This document shows, piece by piece, positions 8,201-19,700 of a stretch of DNA of 64,000 nucleotides. The notes under the pieces are model-generated. The model was not told the origin of the DNA and searched no databases. It worked only from the letters and a program-made list of their open reading frames with translations. The position numbers and the translations under genes were made by a program. Source of the DNA: UBA1181 sp963626555. GTDB taxonomy: Bacteria > Bacteroidota > Bacteroidia > Bacteroidales > Paludibacteraceae. Position 1 is the stretch's first letter; every line of letters begins with the position of its first letter. The stretch is taken from NCBI GenBank assembly GCA_963626555.1, contig CAVFXQ010000008.1, forward strand, positions 3,750 through 67,749, in the 5' to 3' direction.

Positions 8201-9576
8201 CCATCTGGTCTCTCTTTCTCAATAACGCGTTCAACGAACTCTGGGGTGACAGGGAGAAAGTAAACTTTGTCTGCCACGCCTTCAGATGTCTGTACAGTCG
8301 CGATGTTAGGGTTGATAAGGACGGTTTTGACTCCTTCTTCCTTCAATGCTTTTAAAGCTTGCGAACCAGAATAGTCAAACTCTCCTGCTTCTCCAATCTT
8401 CAATGCTCCTGATCCTAAGAGAAGTACTTTGTTGTATTTTTTAGGACCTGTGTAGACTCCGAGGTCGGAAGGGTTGAATGTACGGATGCTCTTGTCCCGA
8501 ACCATATTCACGAAAGCGTCGAACAAGAAATCTGTGTCAGTTGGACCCGAGCATGCCTCAGGGTGGAACTGGGCAGAGAAGAAAGGTTTGCTCTTATGGC
8601 GGATTCCTTCATTCGTGCCATCGTTCATATTGATAAAGAGAGGCTCCCAATCGCTTCCTAAGGTAGTGTTATCAACAGCAAAACCGTGGTTTTGCGTGGT
8701 GATGAAAGCGCGGGTGCTTCCGAGCATGCTTACTGGTTGGTTGTGGCTACGGTGTCCGTATTTCAGTTTGTATGTTTTAGCACCGCCTGCGATGGAAAGC
8801 AGTTGATTACCCATACAGATTCCGAATATAGGCTTTTCTTTCTTCATGGCCTCGCGGATATGATCAACCGTAATACCGCAGAGTTCTGGGTTTCCTGGAC
8901 CGTTGGAAATGAAAAGACCGTCGTATTCCAAAGTGTTGAAATCGTAATCCCAAGGCACGCGGATGACGGTAACATCTCTCTTGAGGAGACAACGGATGAT
9001 GTTGTTTTTCACACCGCAGTCTACAAGAACAACTTTCTCTTTTCCTTTTCCGTATGTAATAACTTCTTTGCAACTTACTCGAGCAACTTGGTTGACGATG
9101 TTAGGGTCTACGAAAGGAATGTCTTCCTCGTCTGGAAACACTAATTTCCCCTTCATAGCGCCTTTTTCGCGGACTAATTTCGTTAGTTCTCGGGTGTCGA
9201 TGCCATAGATGCCAGGAATCTTATGCTCTTTCAACCAGTCGCCTAAACTCTTTACTGCGTTCCAATGGCTGTATTCAAAAGAAAAATCGGAAATAATCAA
9301 GCCTTCAACTTGAATCTTCTCCGATTCTAAAAATTTAGAAATACCATTCTCATCCATTTCGTCAGAAGGAACTCCATAGTTGCCGACTAATGGAAATGTT
9401 ATCGCGAGAATCTGTCCTGCGTATGAAGGATCTGTCAAACTCTCTGGATAGCCAACCATAGCGGTGCTGAAAACTACTTCTCCTGCCACCGACTTCTCAT
9501 AACCAAATGATTTCCCTTTGAATACTGTGCCATCTTCAAGCACTAAGTGAAAAGGTTTATAAGCGTGCATATACAA
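5227..9576 (-). CDS. carAB: Fused carbamoyl-phosphate synthase (CarA-CarB, glutamine-hydrolysing)
   Basis: One uninterrupted 1449-residue frame joins both subunits of the enzyme that makes carbamoyl phosphate from glutamine, bicarbonate and 2 ATP for pyrimidine and arginine synthesis. Residues about 5-360 are the small subunit: N-terminal CPSase domain (LEDGTVFKGKSFG), then a class I glutamine amidotransferase with catalytic Cys254 in GICMGN and His338/Glu340 in QFHPEA. After a short linker (about 361-380) the large subunit begins at YNKVLLLGSGALKIGEAGEF, with two homologous ATP-grasp synthetase halves (the second from about 940, VVLGSGAYRIGSSVEFDW) and a C-terminal MGS-like allosteric domain (SSGATKEKVDLLDACRML). 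The large part is ~1070 residues, normal for CarB. Most bacteria encode separate carA and carB; fusion is typical of eukaryotic CPS I and CAD. ATG at 9576 is used; a second in-frame ATG lies three codons on. Confidence 0.95.
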   Translation of the reverse strand: MYMHAYKPFHLVLEDGTVFKGKSFGYEKSVAGEVVFSTAMVGYPESLTDPSYAGQILAITFPLVGNYGVPSDEMDENGISKFLESEKIQVEGLIISDFSFEYSHWNAVKSLGDWLKEHKIPGIYGIDTRELTKLVREKGAMKGKLVFPDEEDIPFVDPNIVNQVARVSCKEVITYGKGKEKVVLVDCGVKNNIIRCLLKRDVTVIRVPWDYDFNTLEYDGLFISNGPGNPELCGITVDHIREAMKKEKPIFGICMGNQLLSIAGGAKTYKLKYGHRSHNQPVSMLGSTRAFITTQNHGFAVDNTTLGSDWEPLFINMNDGTNEGIRHKSKPFFSAQFHPEACSGPTDTDFLFDAFVNMVRDKSIRTFNPSDLGVYTGPKKYNKVLLLGSGALKIGEAGEFDYSGSQALKALKEEGVKTVLINPNIATVQTSEGVADKVYFLPVTPEFVERVIEKERPDGIFLSFGGQTALNCGVALYKSGVLEKYNIQVLGTPVQAIIDTEDREIFNQKLHEIDVKYIKSEAVTDIDHALKAANELGYPVIVRAAYALGGLGSGFCNNDEELKVLVEKAFSYSPQVLVEKSLKGWKEIEYEVVRDRYDNCITVCNMENFDPLGIHTGESIVVAPSQTLSNRDYYKLRELAIRIIRHIGIVGECNVQYAYDPESEDYRVIEVNARLSRSSALASKATGYPLAFIAAKLGMGYALPELKNNVTKETSAFFEPALDYIVCKIPRWDLGKFQGVSHLLGSSMKSVGEIMAIGRNFEEAIQKGLRMIGQGMHGFVANKAIHADNLDEALSKPTDKRIFYIAQALHEGYTIQRIHDLTKIDLWFLQKLQYIVNTESELSKYNALTELPDDLLRYAKQIGFSDFQIARLVTKCSNNDIDNEVLNVRKYRKSRNIVPVVKQIDTLAAEYPAQTNYLYITYNGVGNDVKYLGDHRSCVVLGSGAYRIGSSVEFDWCGVNALNTIRKEGYRSVMINYNPETVSTDYDMCDRLYFDELTYERVMDILDLENPMGVIVSTGGQIPNNLAVKLSNSGVRILGTQAEDIDNAEDRHKFSQMLDDLHIDQPRWQELTTMDDVNSFVDRIGYPVLVRPSYVLSGAAMNVCYNQSQLENFLQLAANVSKKHPVVISEFMERCKEIEIDAVAQNGEIMVYAISEHVEYAGVHSGDATTQFPPQKIYVETVRRIKHIAREIAKALHISGPFNIQFLAKNNEIKVIECNLRSSRSFPFVSKVLKINFIELATKIMLGLKVEKPEKSAFDLDYVGIKSSQFSYQRLQQADPVHGVDMASTGEVGCIGDDFSEALLKSLLSVGYRIPKKNIMISSGATKEKVDLLDACRMLQDNEYKIYATAGTHRFLEENGINSVQVGWPDDDHNVLNVMQMISEKQFDLVINIPKDSTHRELSNGYAIRRGAIDFNIPLITNARLASAFIRACCEKKVEDIKIKSWDEY

Positions 9577-9716
9577 GTTATTTATAATTCGTGCAAATTT
9601 CGGAAATATTCCCTTAATGAGAAAATGATTTATCTTAAAAATGAAATGGAAATGTTTTGCACGTTGATATATGTGCCAATACGAATGAATTAGTCTTTGG
9701 GTTAAATGGTCATTTT

Positions 9717-10439
9717 TTATACCTCTTTCGGCAGGTAGTCTTCCTGGACGTTCATCATAGCGCGGAGTAGGCTGCTTTTTGCGTTAGGGTTGAGTTCGGT
9801 CATCTTCTCAAGCACCTCGTTGACGGTGGTGCGTTGTGAGTTGGTTTCATAGGGACAGTTTTCTTTCTGCTTTTTGAATCCTCGCATATTGGCGAACTCA
9901 ATGAGGTTTTTCTCCTCAACGAGGCATAAAGGACGGATGATTTTCATCTTGAACTTGTTCATCTGCAAGAGAGGTGGCATTGTGCTGAATGAACCTTGGA
10001 AGGTGAGGTTCATCAGTAGCGTATGTAGCATATCGTCTAAATGGTGTCCGAGTGCTATTTTATTGCAGTTCAGTTCTTTAGCTAAACTGAACATACGTTT
10101 CCTTCGAGTCCACGAGCAGAGAAAACAGGGTGTATTTCTTGTGTCTGTGGAAGGGTCAAATGATGTAATGTCGTGAATGAATTCTACATCAAATGATTGG
10201 CAATAGTTCCGTAGATAGTCAATGTCTGCCTGATAGGGGATATTTCCCATTGAAATATGGACTGCCAAAAGGGTGAAGTTTGGGTGGTGAGCTCTGCGTT
10301 TACGGGCGAGAAACTCCACCAAAGCGAGTGAATCTTTGCCTCCAGATAGTCCGATAAGGATTTTATCGCCTTCTTCAATGAGTCCGAATTTGTCTATCGC
10401 TTTTCTGATCTTTTGAAATATTTTGTCTTGAAGTTCCAT
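9717..10439 (-). CDS. ttcA: TtcA-like tRNA 2-thiocytidine biosynthesis protein (PP-loop ATPase)
   Basis: 240 residues from the chosen start (MELQDKIF). An in-frame ATG 27 bases upstream would only add a hydrophobic, non-conserved MGNILIYIL. The PP-loop ATP-binding motif SGGKDS is at 32-37. CFLC (Cys105/Cys108) together with Cys195 in ENCPYE matches the three cysteines that hold the [4Fe-4S] cluster in TtcA. GHHLDD (about 131-136) is also conserved in the family. TtcA adenylates cytidine 32 of certain tRNAs and replaces oxygen with sulfur. The closely related TtuA subgroup acts on U54 but usually has extra zinc-finger cysteines not present here. The gene lies 140 bases upstream of carAB on the same strand. 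Confidence 0.82.
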   Translation of the reverse strand: MELQDKIFQKIRKAIDKFGLIEEGDKILIGLSGGKDSLALVEFLARKRRAHHPNFTLLAVHISMGNIPYQADIDYLRNYCQSFDVEFIHDITSFDPSTDTRNTPCFLCSWTRRKRMFSLAKELNCNKIALGHHLDDMLHTLLMNLTFQGSFSTMPPLLQMNKFKMKIIRPLCLVEEKNLIEFANMRGFKKQKENCPYETNSQRTTVNEVLEKMTELNPNAKSSLLRAMMNVQEDYLPKEV

Positions 10440-10665
10440 AAGGATGTAGATCAAAATGTTTCCCAAAGTTAAATATTTTCCATTGTAATTTTGCGAAAAT
10501 CTTGGTCAATCCGTTTGATTTACAAAGGCTTCTTTTTTTTCTGTAGTGCGACTTTGTTGGCTTCAATTAAAAGGCGAAGAAAATCTTCATTTGATCGTTT
10601 AATGCCATCTTTGAAGTTTTTGTAATGAGACGTTTGTAGATTCCCATTATTGCTTGGGTTGACGT

Positions 10666-10714
10666 AATAAAGTCCGATGACAAACTTCTTGTCATCGGAC
10701 TTTATTGTTTTTTT
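10666..10714. terminator. Strong terminator hairpin downstream of the giant gene
   Basis: A perfect 18-bp inverted repeat (10666-10683 with 10689-10706) encloses a 5-base loop. It begins 17 bases beyond the stop codon of the 25.5-kb minus-strand gene. The arm ends in TTTATT on the minus strand, and on the plus strand it is followed by GTTTTTTT, so it may work in both directions. The rest of the gap, 10467-10665, shows nothing clear. Confidence 0.85.
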
Positions 10715-10722
10715 ATTCACTT

Positions 10723-13700
10723 TTATCGTATCAACTGTATGTAGCCTTTTTTCGTTCCACTCTTGTCAATTCCGTGGAATCCATTAGACTCCCAATCAAC
10801 GGTATATCCGTAAATGCCTTCTGGACATTTCTCATTATTGTATTTACCATCCCAGTATCCGTCAATGTCTTCTGTCTGGAAGACGATGGTTCCGATTCTG
10901 TTGTAGATGGTTAATTTAACTTTCGTGAGGAATTGGGTTCCTTTCAGGCGGAAGACATCGTTGATACCGTCTTCGTTTGGTGTGAACGCCGTTGGCATCC
11001 AGAACATCTTCCATACATAGATGGTTGAGTCTACTGAGTATTCACACCCTAACTCGTCTATTACGTTTGCTGTTACGATGAATGAGTCGCGTGTGCCTGG
11101 GTTAGGGTAGTTGTAGGTTGCTTCTACTCCCTCAATGCCTTCTCCAATTCCGTCTCCTGCATCCCAAGTCCACTCTGCATTGTCAGGATAAATTCCCTTC
11201 ATCGTGATGATTGGGTTCTCCTCTAAGATAACGGATGGCTCAACACTGAACTGTATTGGCTTGTGGGTCAACGTGTCGACGTAGAGGTCGGCTGTTGTGT
11301 AACATCCTGATACATCATAACCTGTTACAATCACATGGGTTAACTCATCAATCGTTGCAGAGAGTTCGTTGACGGTATTTCCTGCAATCTCTTGGTTTAC
11401 TGGCTCAGAACTCCATTGGAAGTTTTGTGCGCCTCCTGCGACCATGCTGATCGTGGTTGGTGTGCCAGGACAACCAGTGATGTCTGCCAATTTCAACCAA
11501 ACTTCTGGACGGTTGCTGACTGCGACTTCAACTTCTGCGGTTGAGCTACATCCGTTGGATGAAGTTCCTTTCACGCTGATGGTGGTTGATTTCTCCAACG
11601 CCTCCAATATGGTTGAGCTTCCGATTATACCGTTGCTCCACTCGTAGTCTTGTGCGCCAAAGGCGGTCAGAACTGCGTTGTCACCCTTACATACCGCACT
11701 ATCACCGCGGATAGCCACGCTTGGTGAAGCGTTGGCGGTAACTTGAATGTCTGTAGATGTCTCACAAGAGCCTAACAGACCGACGAGCGTTACACGGGTG
11801 TTGCCGATTGGCTTGAAGCGCAAGGTGTCGCCGTAGGCTGTATCACTCTTAGCACTGATGTTATAAGTCCAATAGTATGAACTTGCTCCGTGTCCGATGA
11901 GCTCTGCTGTATCTCCTAAACAGATAACGTCTTTACCTGTGTGGAGTACAGAAGGACTCTGTTTCAAAGTGATACGTTTCTGAACAATTGTAGAACAGTT
12001 GTTAGAGTCAACGGCCATAACGTAGATAGGTATGCTCTTTTCGATGGTCTCTGTAACGATCTCGTCGTTCATACTGCGGGCATCGTCGGTAACATTGGTT
12101 CCAAATCCCCAGTAATATGTCTGAGCATCTCCAGAAGCGTAGAATTCAGCGGTGTAGCCACGACAGATACTGTCTTCTCCAAAGACTTCGAAGCTTGGCT
12201 TTTGATGAACTGCCACTGGAATAGTGATGGTTGTTGCACATCCGAACTCGTCCTTACCTGTCAACGTGTAATCACGACTCACAGAAGGGTAAGTTGTGAG
12301 AGTATCACTCTTCAATCCCGTGCTCCATTGGTATTCTTTCGCTCCGTATGCTACGAGTTCCATCTTCGTTCCTCTACAGATACTCGTGTTTCCTTGGTAA
12401 GAGACGGTTGGATTCTGGAGAACATCCACGGAGATTGACAGATTTGTCGCACAGTTGTTAGAAACACCTTCTACGTTGTAGACGGTTGTGCCTTCTGGGT
12501 AGTCGGTCATTCTTCCTGTGTGGTTCTTAGGATCGTTTGCCCAGTTGTAAGAGTCTGCTCCTGTTACGATGATCTGCACTGGTGTCTTGGCACATGCTTG
12601 TGCAGGTGCTGAGTAGGACAATGTAGGGTAAGCGTAGCTTCTTACTGTATGGGTCTTCTTAACCGTACAATTATTTGATCCAGTCGCTTCTACTGTAAAG
12701 ACGGTAGACTTGTTGATGATAGGTGTAACAGTCTCTCCGCTTGCTCCATTGCTCCAACTGTATTTGAGCGCATCTCCGTTCTTGATCGCAAGAGTGATGG
12801 TGTTACCCTCACACGCTTGTGTTGGACCATCAATCTCGAACTTAGGTAATGAGTCAACATTGACGGTGTAGGTCTGTGTGCTGCTACACTTGTTGGCATC
12901 TGTTCCGACAACGGTGTAGGTGGTCTTCTCTGTTGGGTGTGCGTTGTATGATTCAGCCGTTGAGATGGCGGTCTTGCCTGTCTTGTCGGATGTCCAAACG
13001 TAGGTTAGTGCGCCAGATGCGGTCAACAATGTAGAAGATTCTTTACAGATGGTGTTTGTACCAGAGATCCAAACCGTTGGATGTTGAAGCACGTCAATCA
13101 TGAAACGGATACTTGACTGACAACCGCTCTTGTCTCCGACAACAGTGTAGGTCGTCGTGTTCTCAGGGACATCTGTATAAGTGAATGTCTTACCTTCGAT
13201 TGTATCGCCATTGTAGAAGTATTTAGATGCTCCTGTGATGGTGAACTTGGCTGGTTCTCCCTTACATACTTGTGCAGGTGCTTCGTAGGCGAGTGTAGGG
13301 TATTCAATGACGTTAACCCACTTGTTAGCACTACCTTCACATCCGTATATGTCCTTACCTATCACGTTGAAGAAGGTTCTCTTCGTAATAGTAGGGTAGA
13401 TCGTGGCATCGTTACTATTGTAGCCTGACGTCCAAATGTAGGTGTTGGCTCCAGAAGCGGTGAGTTGTGCGGATGTTCCGTCACATACCTCCGCACTACC
13501 TGTGATGATGATTTTTGGTGCGCCGTGAACGGTAACCTCGTATGGCTCTGTCTCGAACGAACAACCGTTGACATCTGTACCGACTACTGAGTATTGGTAT
13601 GTGCCAGGTTCATTCTTGTAGAATATGTTGATATTCTCGCCACTCTTACCATTACTCCACTTGTATGTGGAAGCTCCTTTGGCAGAGAGGGTAATCTCAC

Positions 13701-16700
13701 TATAGGTACATGTGTCGCGAGATCCTGTAATCCAAACGTATGGCTTCGGATTCACGTTGACAACAAATTGGTCTGTTGTCGTACATCCGTTGAGCGTAGC
13801 GTATGCAGTCAGTGTCTTGCCCGCGTCAATGTTCGTAATCTCATACTCATTGCCGATTGTTCCGTCTTGCCACTTGTAATCGGTTGCGTTAGAGATTGCT
13901 GTAATCGTTACATCTGTTCCTTCGCAGATGATGTCGTTAGACGACTCAAATGAGAGGGTAGGATAATCTTTCTTGGTAATCAACTTCATGCGTGTAGTCT
14001 CACATCCATAGTCGTTTCGACCGATAACCATATAGTTGGCAGTCTCGTAAATGGCAGGATAGATAGAGTCTTTCAACTCTCCTGTATTCGTCCATGTGAA
14101 TGAAGTTGCGTGTCCATCGACGTTTTTGTCGTATTTGACGAACAATGTGTCGTACGAGCCTTCACACACATAGTCTGAAGTCGCTTCTACCGTAAACTCA
14201 GGTGCAGTGTTGACTTTGATGGTGTATGGCTCGCTTGTGCTATGACATCCATTGTCATCTGTACCATAGACGACGTACTGGGTCGTTTCAAGTGGTGAAA
14301 CGGTGCGTTTCGTGTTGGTAATGGATTCGCCGACCCATTCGTATTGAGTCGCTCCATTGGCAGTCAGTGTGGCTGAAGCTCCCTTACAAATTGCATCCGC
14401 TGAAGAAGAAATCCATACAGTCGGATTCTCAAACACTTGGAGTGAGATGTCTTTCGTCTGAGAACATTCACCAACGTAAGCCACGATTGTGAATGTTGTG
14501 TCTTTAGAAGGACTGATTGTCATCTTTCCGTTTGGAATCAAGTCGTCTTCTGTCGTGTAGTATTTCTCTGCTCCAGAGAGAACGACTTCCGTTTCGTCTC
14601 CGTTACAGATGTATTTAGGAAGTGTGGCTGCCAATGAAGGGATTGATTTGGCAGCAACTGCTTTCTTCGCACTGTTCTTACATCCGTTATAGTCTTCAAC
14701 CTCAACTTGGAACGTCTTGCCGTTGGTGATGGTCGCAGTGATGGTTTGATCTGTTTCTCCAGAACTCCAGTTGTAGTTCCTAATTCCAACGGAACTGATT
14801 GCCACGAGGGTTACTTGCTCCTTCATACATACAGCATCCACACCTTCAATCTTAATGTCTGGCAACTCATTGACAACAACGTCAAATTCTGATTGATTTT
14901 TACATCCGTGAATGTCCTCTCCGTGTACTTGGTAGGTCGTTGTTCCGACTGTTGTTGGTGCTGCTGTATAGCTGTCTTCTGTTCCTATGACAGTCGTGTT
15001 TCCAGATATGTTCCAAATGTACTTGCCCGATTCTCCTCCTGCGGCGTTGAGAAGAATAGACTCTTTCTCGCAAATCTCATTGTTGGATTTAACGGTTGAG
15101 ATGGAGATGGATGGCAATGACCATACGCTTACGTTAATTGTCTTGTCGGTCGCACAGCCATTTGTCGTACCTGTAACCTTGAATGTTCTGTCTCCTGTCA
15201 ACTTCTCTGTGATGGCACTGATGTGCTTGTTCCCTGAAGTTGATGTCTCAATGGTAACGGTCTCATCGTCCTTGTCCCAAGTGTAGGTGTCTGCACCTGA
15301 AACTTTGACAGTCGCATTCTCATCGTAGCAGACGGCTGCAGGTGCTTCTTCAATCGTGATGACAGGATAAGGCTTCGTAGACACTAAGATAGAGTCGCGG
15401 TTCTCGCATCCATTGATGTCTGTTCCGATAACACGGAGATAGACAGGAGCGTTAACTGTGAGGTTTGTTACATCGCCGGTTCCGTTGGCTGTCCAAGGAC
15501 CATTGATGCTTTCTGCGGTGTACCATGCATAATCGATGGCACCTGTCGCCTCTGCGGTCGTGGCGTCGCCTTCACAAACGACTGGCGTTCTGTCTGTGAT
15601 AGTAACAGTAGGCAATGCGTTTACTTTGACGGTGTGGCTCTGTGTTGCGTAACATTTGTTAGCGTCAGTTGCCTTTACGGTGTAAGTGAATGTGTTAGCC
15701 GTCTTCACTGTCTCTGTATAACTGTCTCCTGTATGGTTCTTGCCAATCCATTCGTAAGTGTATTGGTCTTTGTCGCTGATTGCTTTGGCGGTGATAGTCA
15801 AACTGCTGTTGTTACAGATGTTTGACACTCCGTCAAGTGAGAAGTCTGGTAATGTCCAAATGCCAATCTCAATCGTTGTGTCGGTCGTACATCCTGCGGT
15901 CGTACCTTTGACAGTGATTCTCTTTTGTGCATTGAGACTTGTGAATTCACGGAATGAGTTGGTGTTGACCTCGTCTGTCCATTCCCATGTATCTGCGCCT
16001 TCCATTTGGATCTTTATGCTTTGTGGAAGTCCTTTACAAATACTGTCTTTTCCTGTAGGAGAAGTTGTCTTATAGGTCAAAGTAGGGTATTCTTTCACCT
16101 TGACGGTTATTTCTCCAAAGTTCACACAAGTATTCATATCTTCAGCACGAACAGTGTAGGTTACAGAGTTCTCTCCGTTTGCAGGGACTACTTTTGGAGT
16201 GATGAGGTCTGATGTTCCTATTACCTTATCGTTTCCTTTTATGTTCCAAATGTAACTATTCGCAGAACCGATGGCTTGGATCGTTGCTTCTGTTCCTCTA
16301 CATACAGGTTCAACTGCTGGAATTGTGAGGGTAGGACGATTGTAGACCATCAAGTCTGTTGTCGCTGTATTGACACATCCGTTAGCGTCTGTTCCTTGTA
16401 CTTCGTAAGTCAAACTACGTCCTGCTTCGCCTGTCGCAAACTTGACGGAAGGCGTCACCTTGACGTTGTCTGTCTTCTCGCCTGCAGGTGTCAGCCAAAC
16501 GTATTTGCCAGAAACACCTCCCTTGGCAGTCAATGTAACTGTACTATCCAAACAGATTTCGCTCTTATCGCTTTCAATCTTGATGTCTGGTAATGACCAT
16601 ACTTTAATAGTCTTTTCTATGGTTGTCGTACAATATTCATCGCCTTTCAAAGCCTCTTTTGCAGTTACAGAGACGAATGTCTGTCCTTGAACATTCTCGA

Positions 16701-19700
16701 ATGTCATTTTGTTGCTTGTCTCGGCGTATGTCTTATCTGTCGTAGACCAAGAGTAGGTGTAGTCTGCTACATTTGACGTGATTGTCATATTTCCACCTAA
16801 ACATACATACTCGCTTGTAGCACCAAGGTCGTTCTTCATATCCAACTCGAAGACAGGCAAGTTTTGAATCGTGATGGCTGGTACACTGATTTTTGTCGTA
16901 CATCCTTCTGCCGACTTACCGATAACCTCGCGGGCGTATGTCTTCGTTGCGTCTGCAGTCTCGGAGAAACTCCAATCGCTCTTGTAGCCGTCTCCATCAT
17001 TCCAATCGTATGACAAAGTACGGTTGCTTGCGGTGAGCTTGATGTCGCTGCCGTTGCAGACAGGCGAGTTTGTCGCAATGGTGAATTTCGGATTCTCGTA
17101 GTTGGAAATCTTAACGACAACAGATCCTTCACAACCCTGAGCATCTATACCCTTTGCAACGTAACGGGTCTCGCTTGTGATACCGTTTGCCTCTGTTGTG
17201 GTGTACTTGTTTCCGTTCGCATCTTTCTGTTGGAGAATGTTTGTCTCACTTGCATCCATCCAATACCATTCTGTGATAGTGGAATTGCTTCTTGCTCCGA
17301 TGGTTCCGTTGTTGCCTTCACAAACTTTTGCGTCTTCTGCTATGATTGTTGGCAACTGCAAAACACCGACAACCGCATCTTTCAACGTCTTACATCCTCC
17401 CTCTTCTGAGGTGGCTGTTACGGTGAATTTCGTGTTCTTGGCTACGTTGACCGTTATCTTTGCATCTGTCTTGTCTATGCCAGACCAAGCGTAGGTTGCG
17501 GCAACTCCTTTGTTTACAACTTCTAATGTCGCTTCCGAACCTTTGCAGACGGAGGCTGGAGCAATCAATTCAATGTCTGGATAATCGAACGCTTTCAAAG
17601 TTACTGTCTTGTAGCCTTCTGCCGTACATCCATTGTTGTTGGTTCCCTTGACATAGAAAATGGTGTCTTGTGTAATAATAGGGCGGAATACTTGCGCTCT
17701 GGAAACAATGCTCTCAGAACTGAAGTCTTTTTTGTTTGCCCATACATACGAGAGACCTTCGTTGCTTGTCGCTTCGAGAATAGCTTGTGATCCTACACAG
17801 TATCCAGTGTTGTAGTTGACACTGAATTCTGGTAATGGATTAACAGAAATCTCAATCTCTGCGGAATTCTCACATCCATTATTGTCTTTACCCCAAACTT
17901 TTATCTTTTCTGAGTTGATGATATTTGTGGTCTGGAGTTCTGAACTTGCTTTGTATTGGGTAGCGTCGTACTCTTTCCATACGTAGGCTATACCTCCTTC
18001 TGCATGCAAAACCAAGTCTGAACCAGAACATACGGAGATGTTGGAACCCTCTTCAATGATGATTTCTGGCAATTGGTTCACTTGGATCGTGATTGTTGAG
18101 TCGGTTGTACACTCGTTGAGTGTCGCAGTTATGTAGAAGTCTTGGTTGTCTTTCAAGAGTCCTGTCTCACAAGAACTTGTGGTTGATTTAACTTCTCCGT
18201 TCTTGTTGTTGAGTTGCCACTTCCAATCGTACTGGTCTTTCTTTGACGAACTGATGTTGATTGTCTTGTTTTCTTGGTTTGCACAAACAGTTGGCACACT
18301 CTCAAACTCGATGATAGGGTATGGCTTCGTGTATAAGTCGATTGTTGCAGAGCCTTCACACGATGTGGCTTGATCCATCGCTTTTACTGTGAGGTGTGTT
18401 TCTGCGTTGACATTCAACTCGTAAGATGTCGTGTTCTGATAACCTGCTCCATTCCAATCGTAAAGAAGGGATGGCTTGTCTGCGTTGATTGTAACGATAT
18501 CGCCTTGACAAACTGTCGTCTTGCTGTCTGCTGTAGATAAACCGAATGTTGGAAGTTCTTTTACCTTGACATTTTGCCATGCTGTGTCTTCGCATGTCGC
18601 GCTACCAAGATGTTCATCCGATACTATCACGTAGTAGGTGACTGCTCTTGTCGCTTCATCGTAGGCTCCAATCTCGTTGATAGGATTTCTTGTTGATGTA
18701 GCGTTATTTGATAAGAAATTGATACCGTTAGGGGTCTTTACGAACCATTGGTAAGATTGTTTAGTACCCGTTCCTGTTGCAGATGCGGTCAATGTAGCAT
18801 TCTCGCCTTCACAAACAGATTCGTCTCCAGAGATTGTGATGTAAGGAAGGTCGTTGACGTTGATTGTGAATGTAGCTGTTGTCGGACATGTTACTGTCTC
18901 CGTCTCATACTGTGAGTATGCATAACTTGCTTCAACTGTGTATTTTGTATTTGAACTGTTGACTGCAGGAGTAGTGTATTTAGTGGTGTTTTCCCCAGCG
19001 ATAGTTCTTCCTGCGGCATCTTTCCAAATGATGGTCGCCGCATTGCCGTTATCAGCAGCTTGGATGTCGTTGATTTCAAGTTGCGCCGTAGAACCTTTAC
19101 AGATGGTTTTGTCAAAGTTGTCTGCCGTAATGGCAGGTGCGTTGACAGCCTTCACTGTGAACTCATAGGTCGTCGTACATCCGTTTTCATTCTTTGCCAC
19201 AACGGTTACTTTCACATCTTTCGTAACATTGTTGAATGTGTATTCATCGCTGGTGGTGCTATTCCCATTGACTGTCCAAGTGAAGTCCATACCTCCATTT
19301 TCAGCTATCGCCTTGACTTTGGTTGAGCTGCCTAAACATACAACGGTGTCGCCACTGATATGGAACTTAGGGTTGTCGTTAACTTGAATGTTCGTTTCAG
19401 CAGATGCTTTACATCCGTTTGCGTCTTGACCCCATACATAGATGTTCATCTCCGCTGTTAATGGACCAGCTATGCTATAGGTGTTTGCCTCGGTCAAGTC
19501 GGCGGTTGGCTCTGTGATTTCTTGCGTAGACCATTTGTATGCCAAACCTCCGTTTGCGGTGATGGAGATGTCTCTCGTTCCGTTGCAATATGCTCCGTCT
19601 GCGTTGACCGAGATGTTTGGCAATGCATTAACGTTGACATCAACTGTCTCCTTCGCAACACAAGACTTGTTGTTGCTATCATATAACTTCGTCGCTGTCA

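Noticed and set aside
10520..10720. 66-codon minus-strand frame after the giant gene
   Set aside because: It runs straight through the 18-bp terminator hairpin, has a low-complexity lysine-rich end and matches nothing known.
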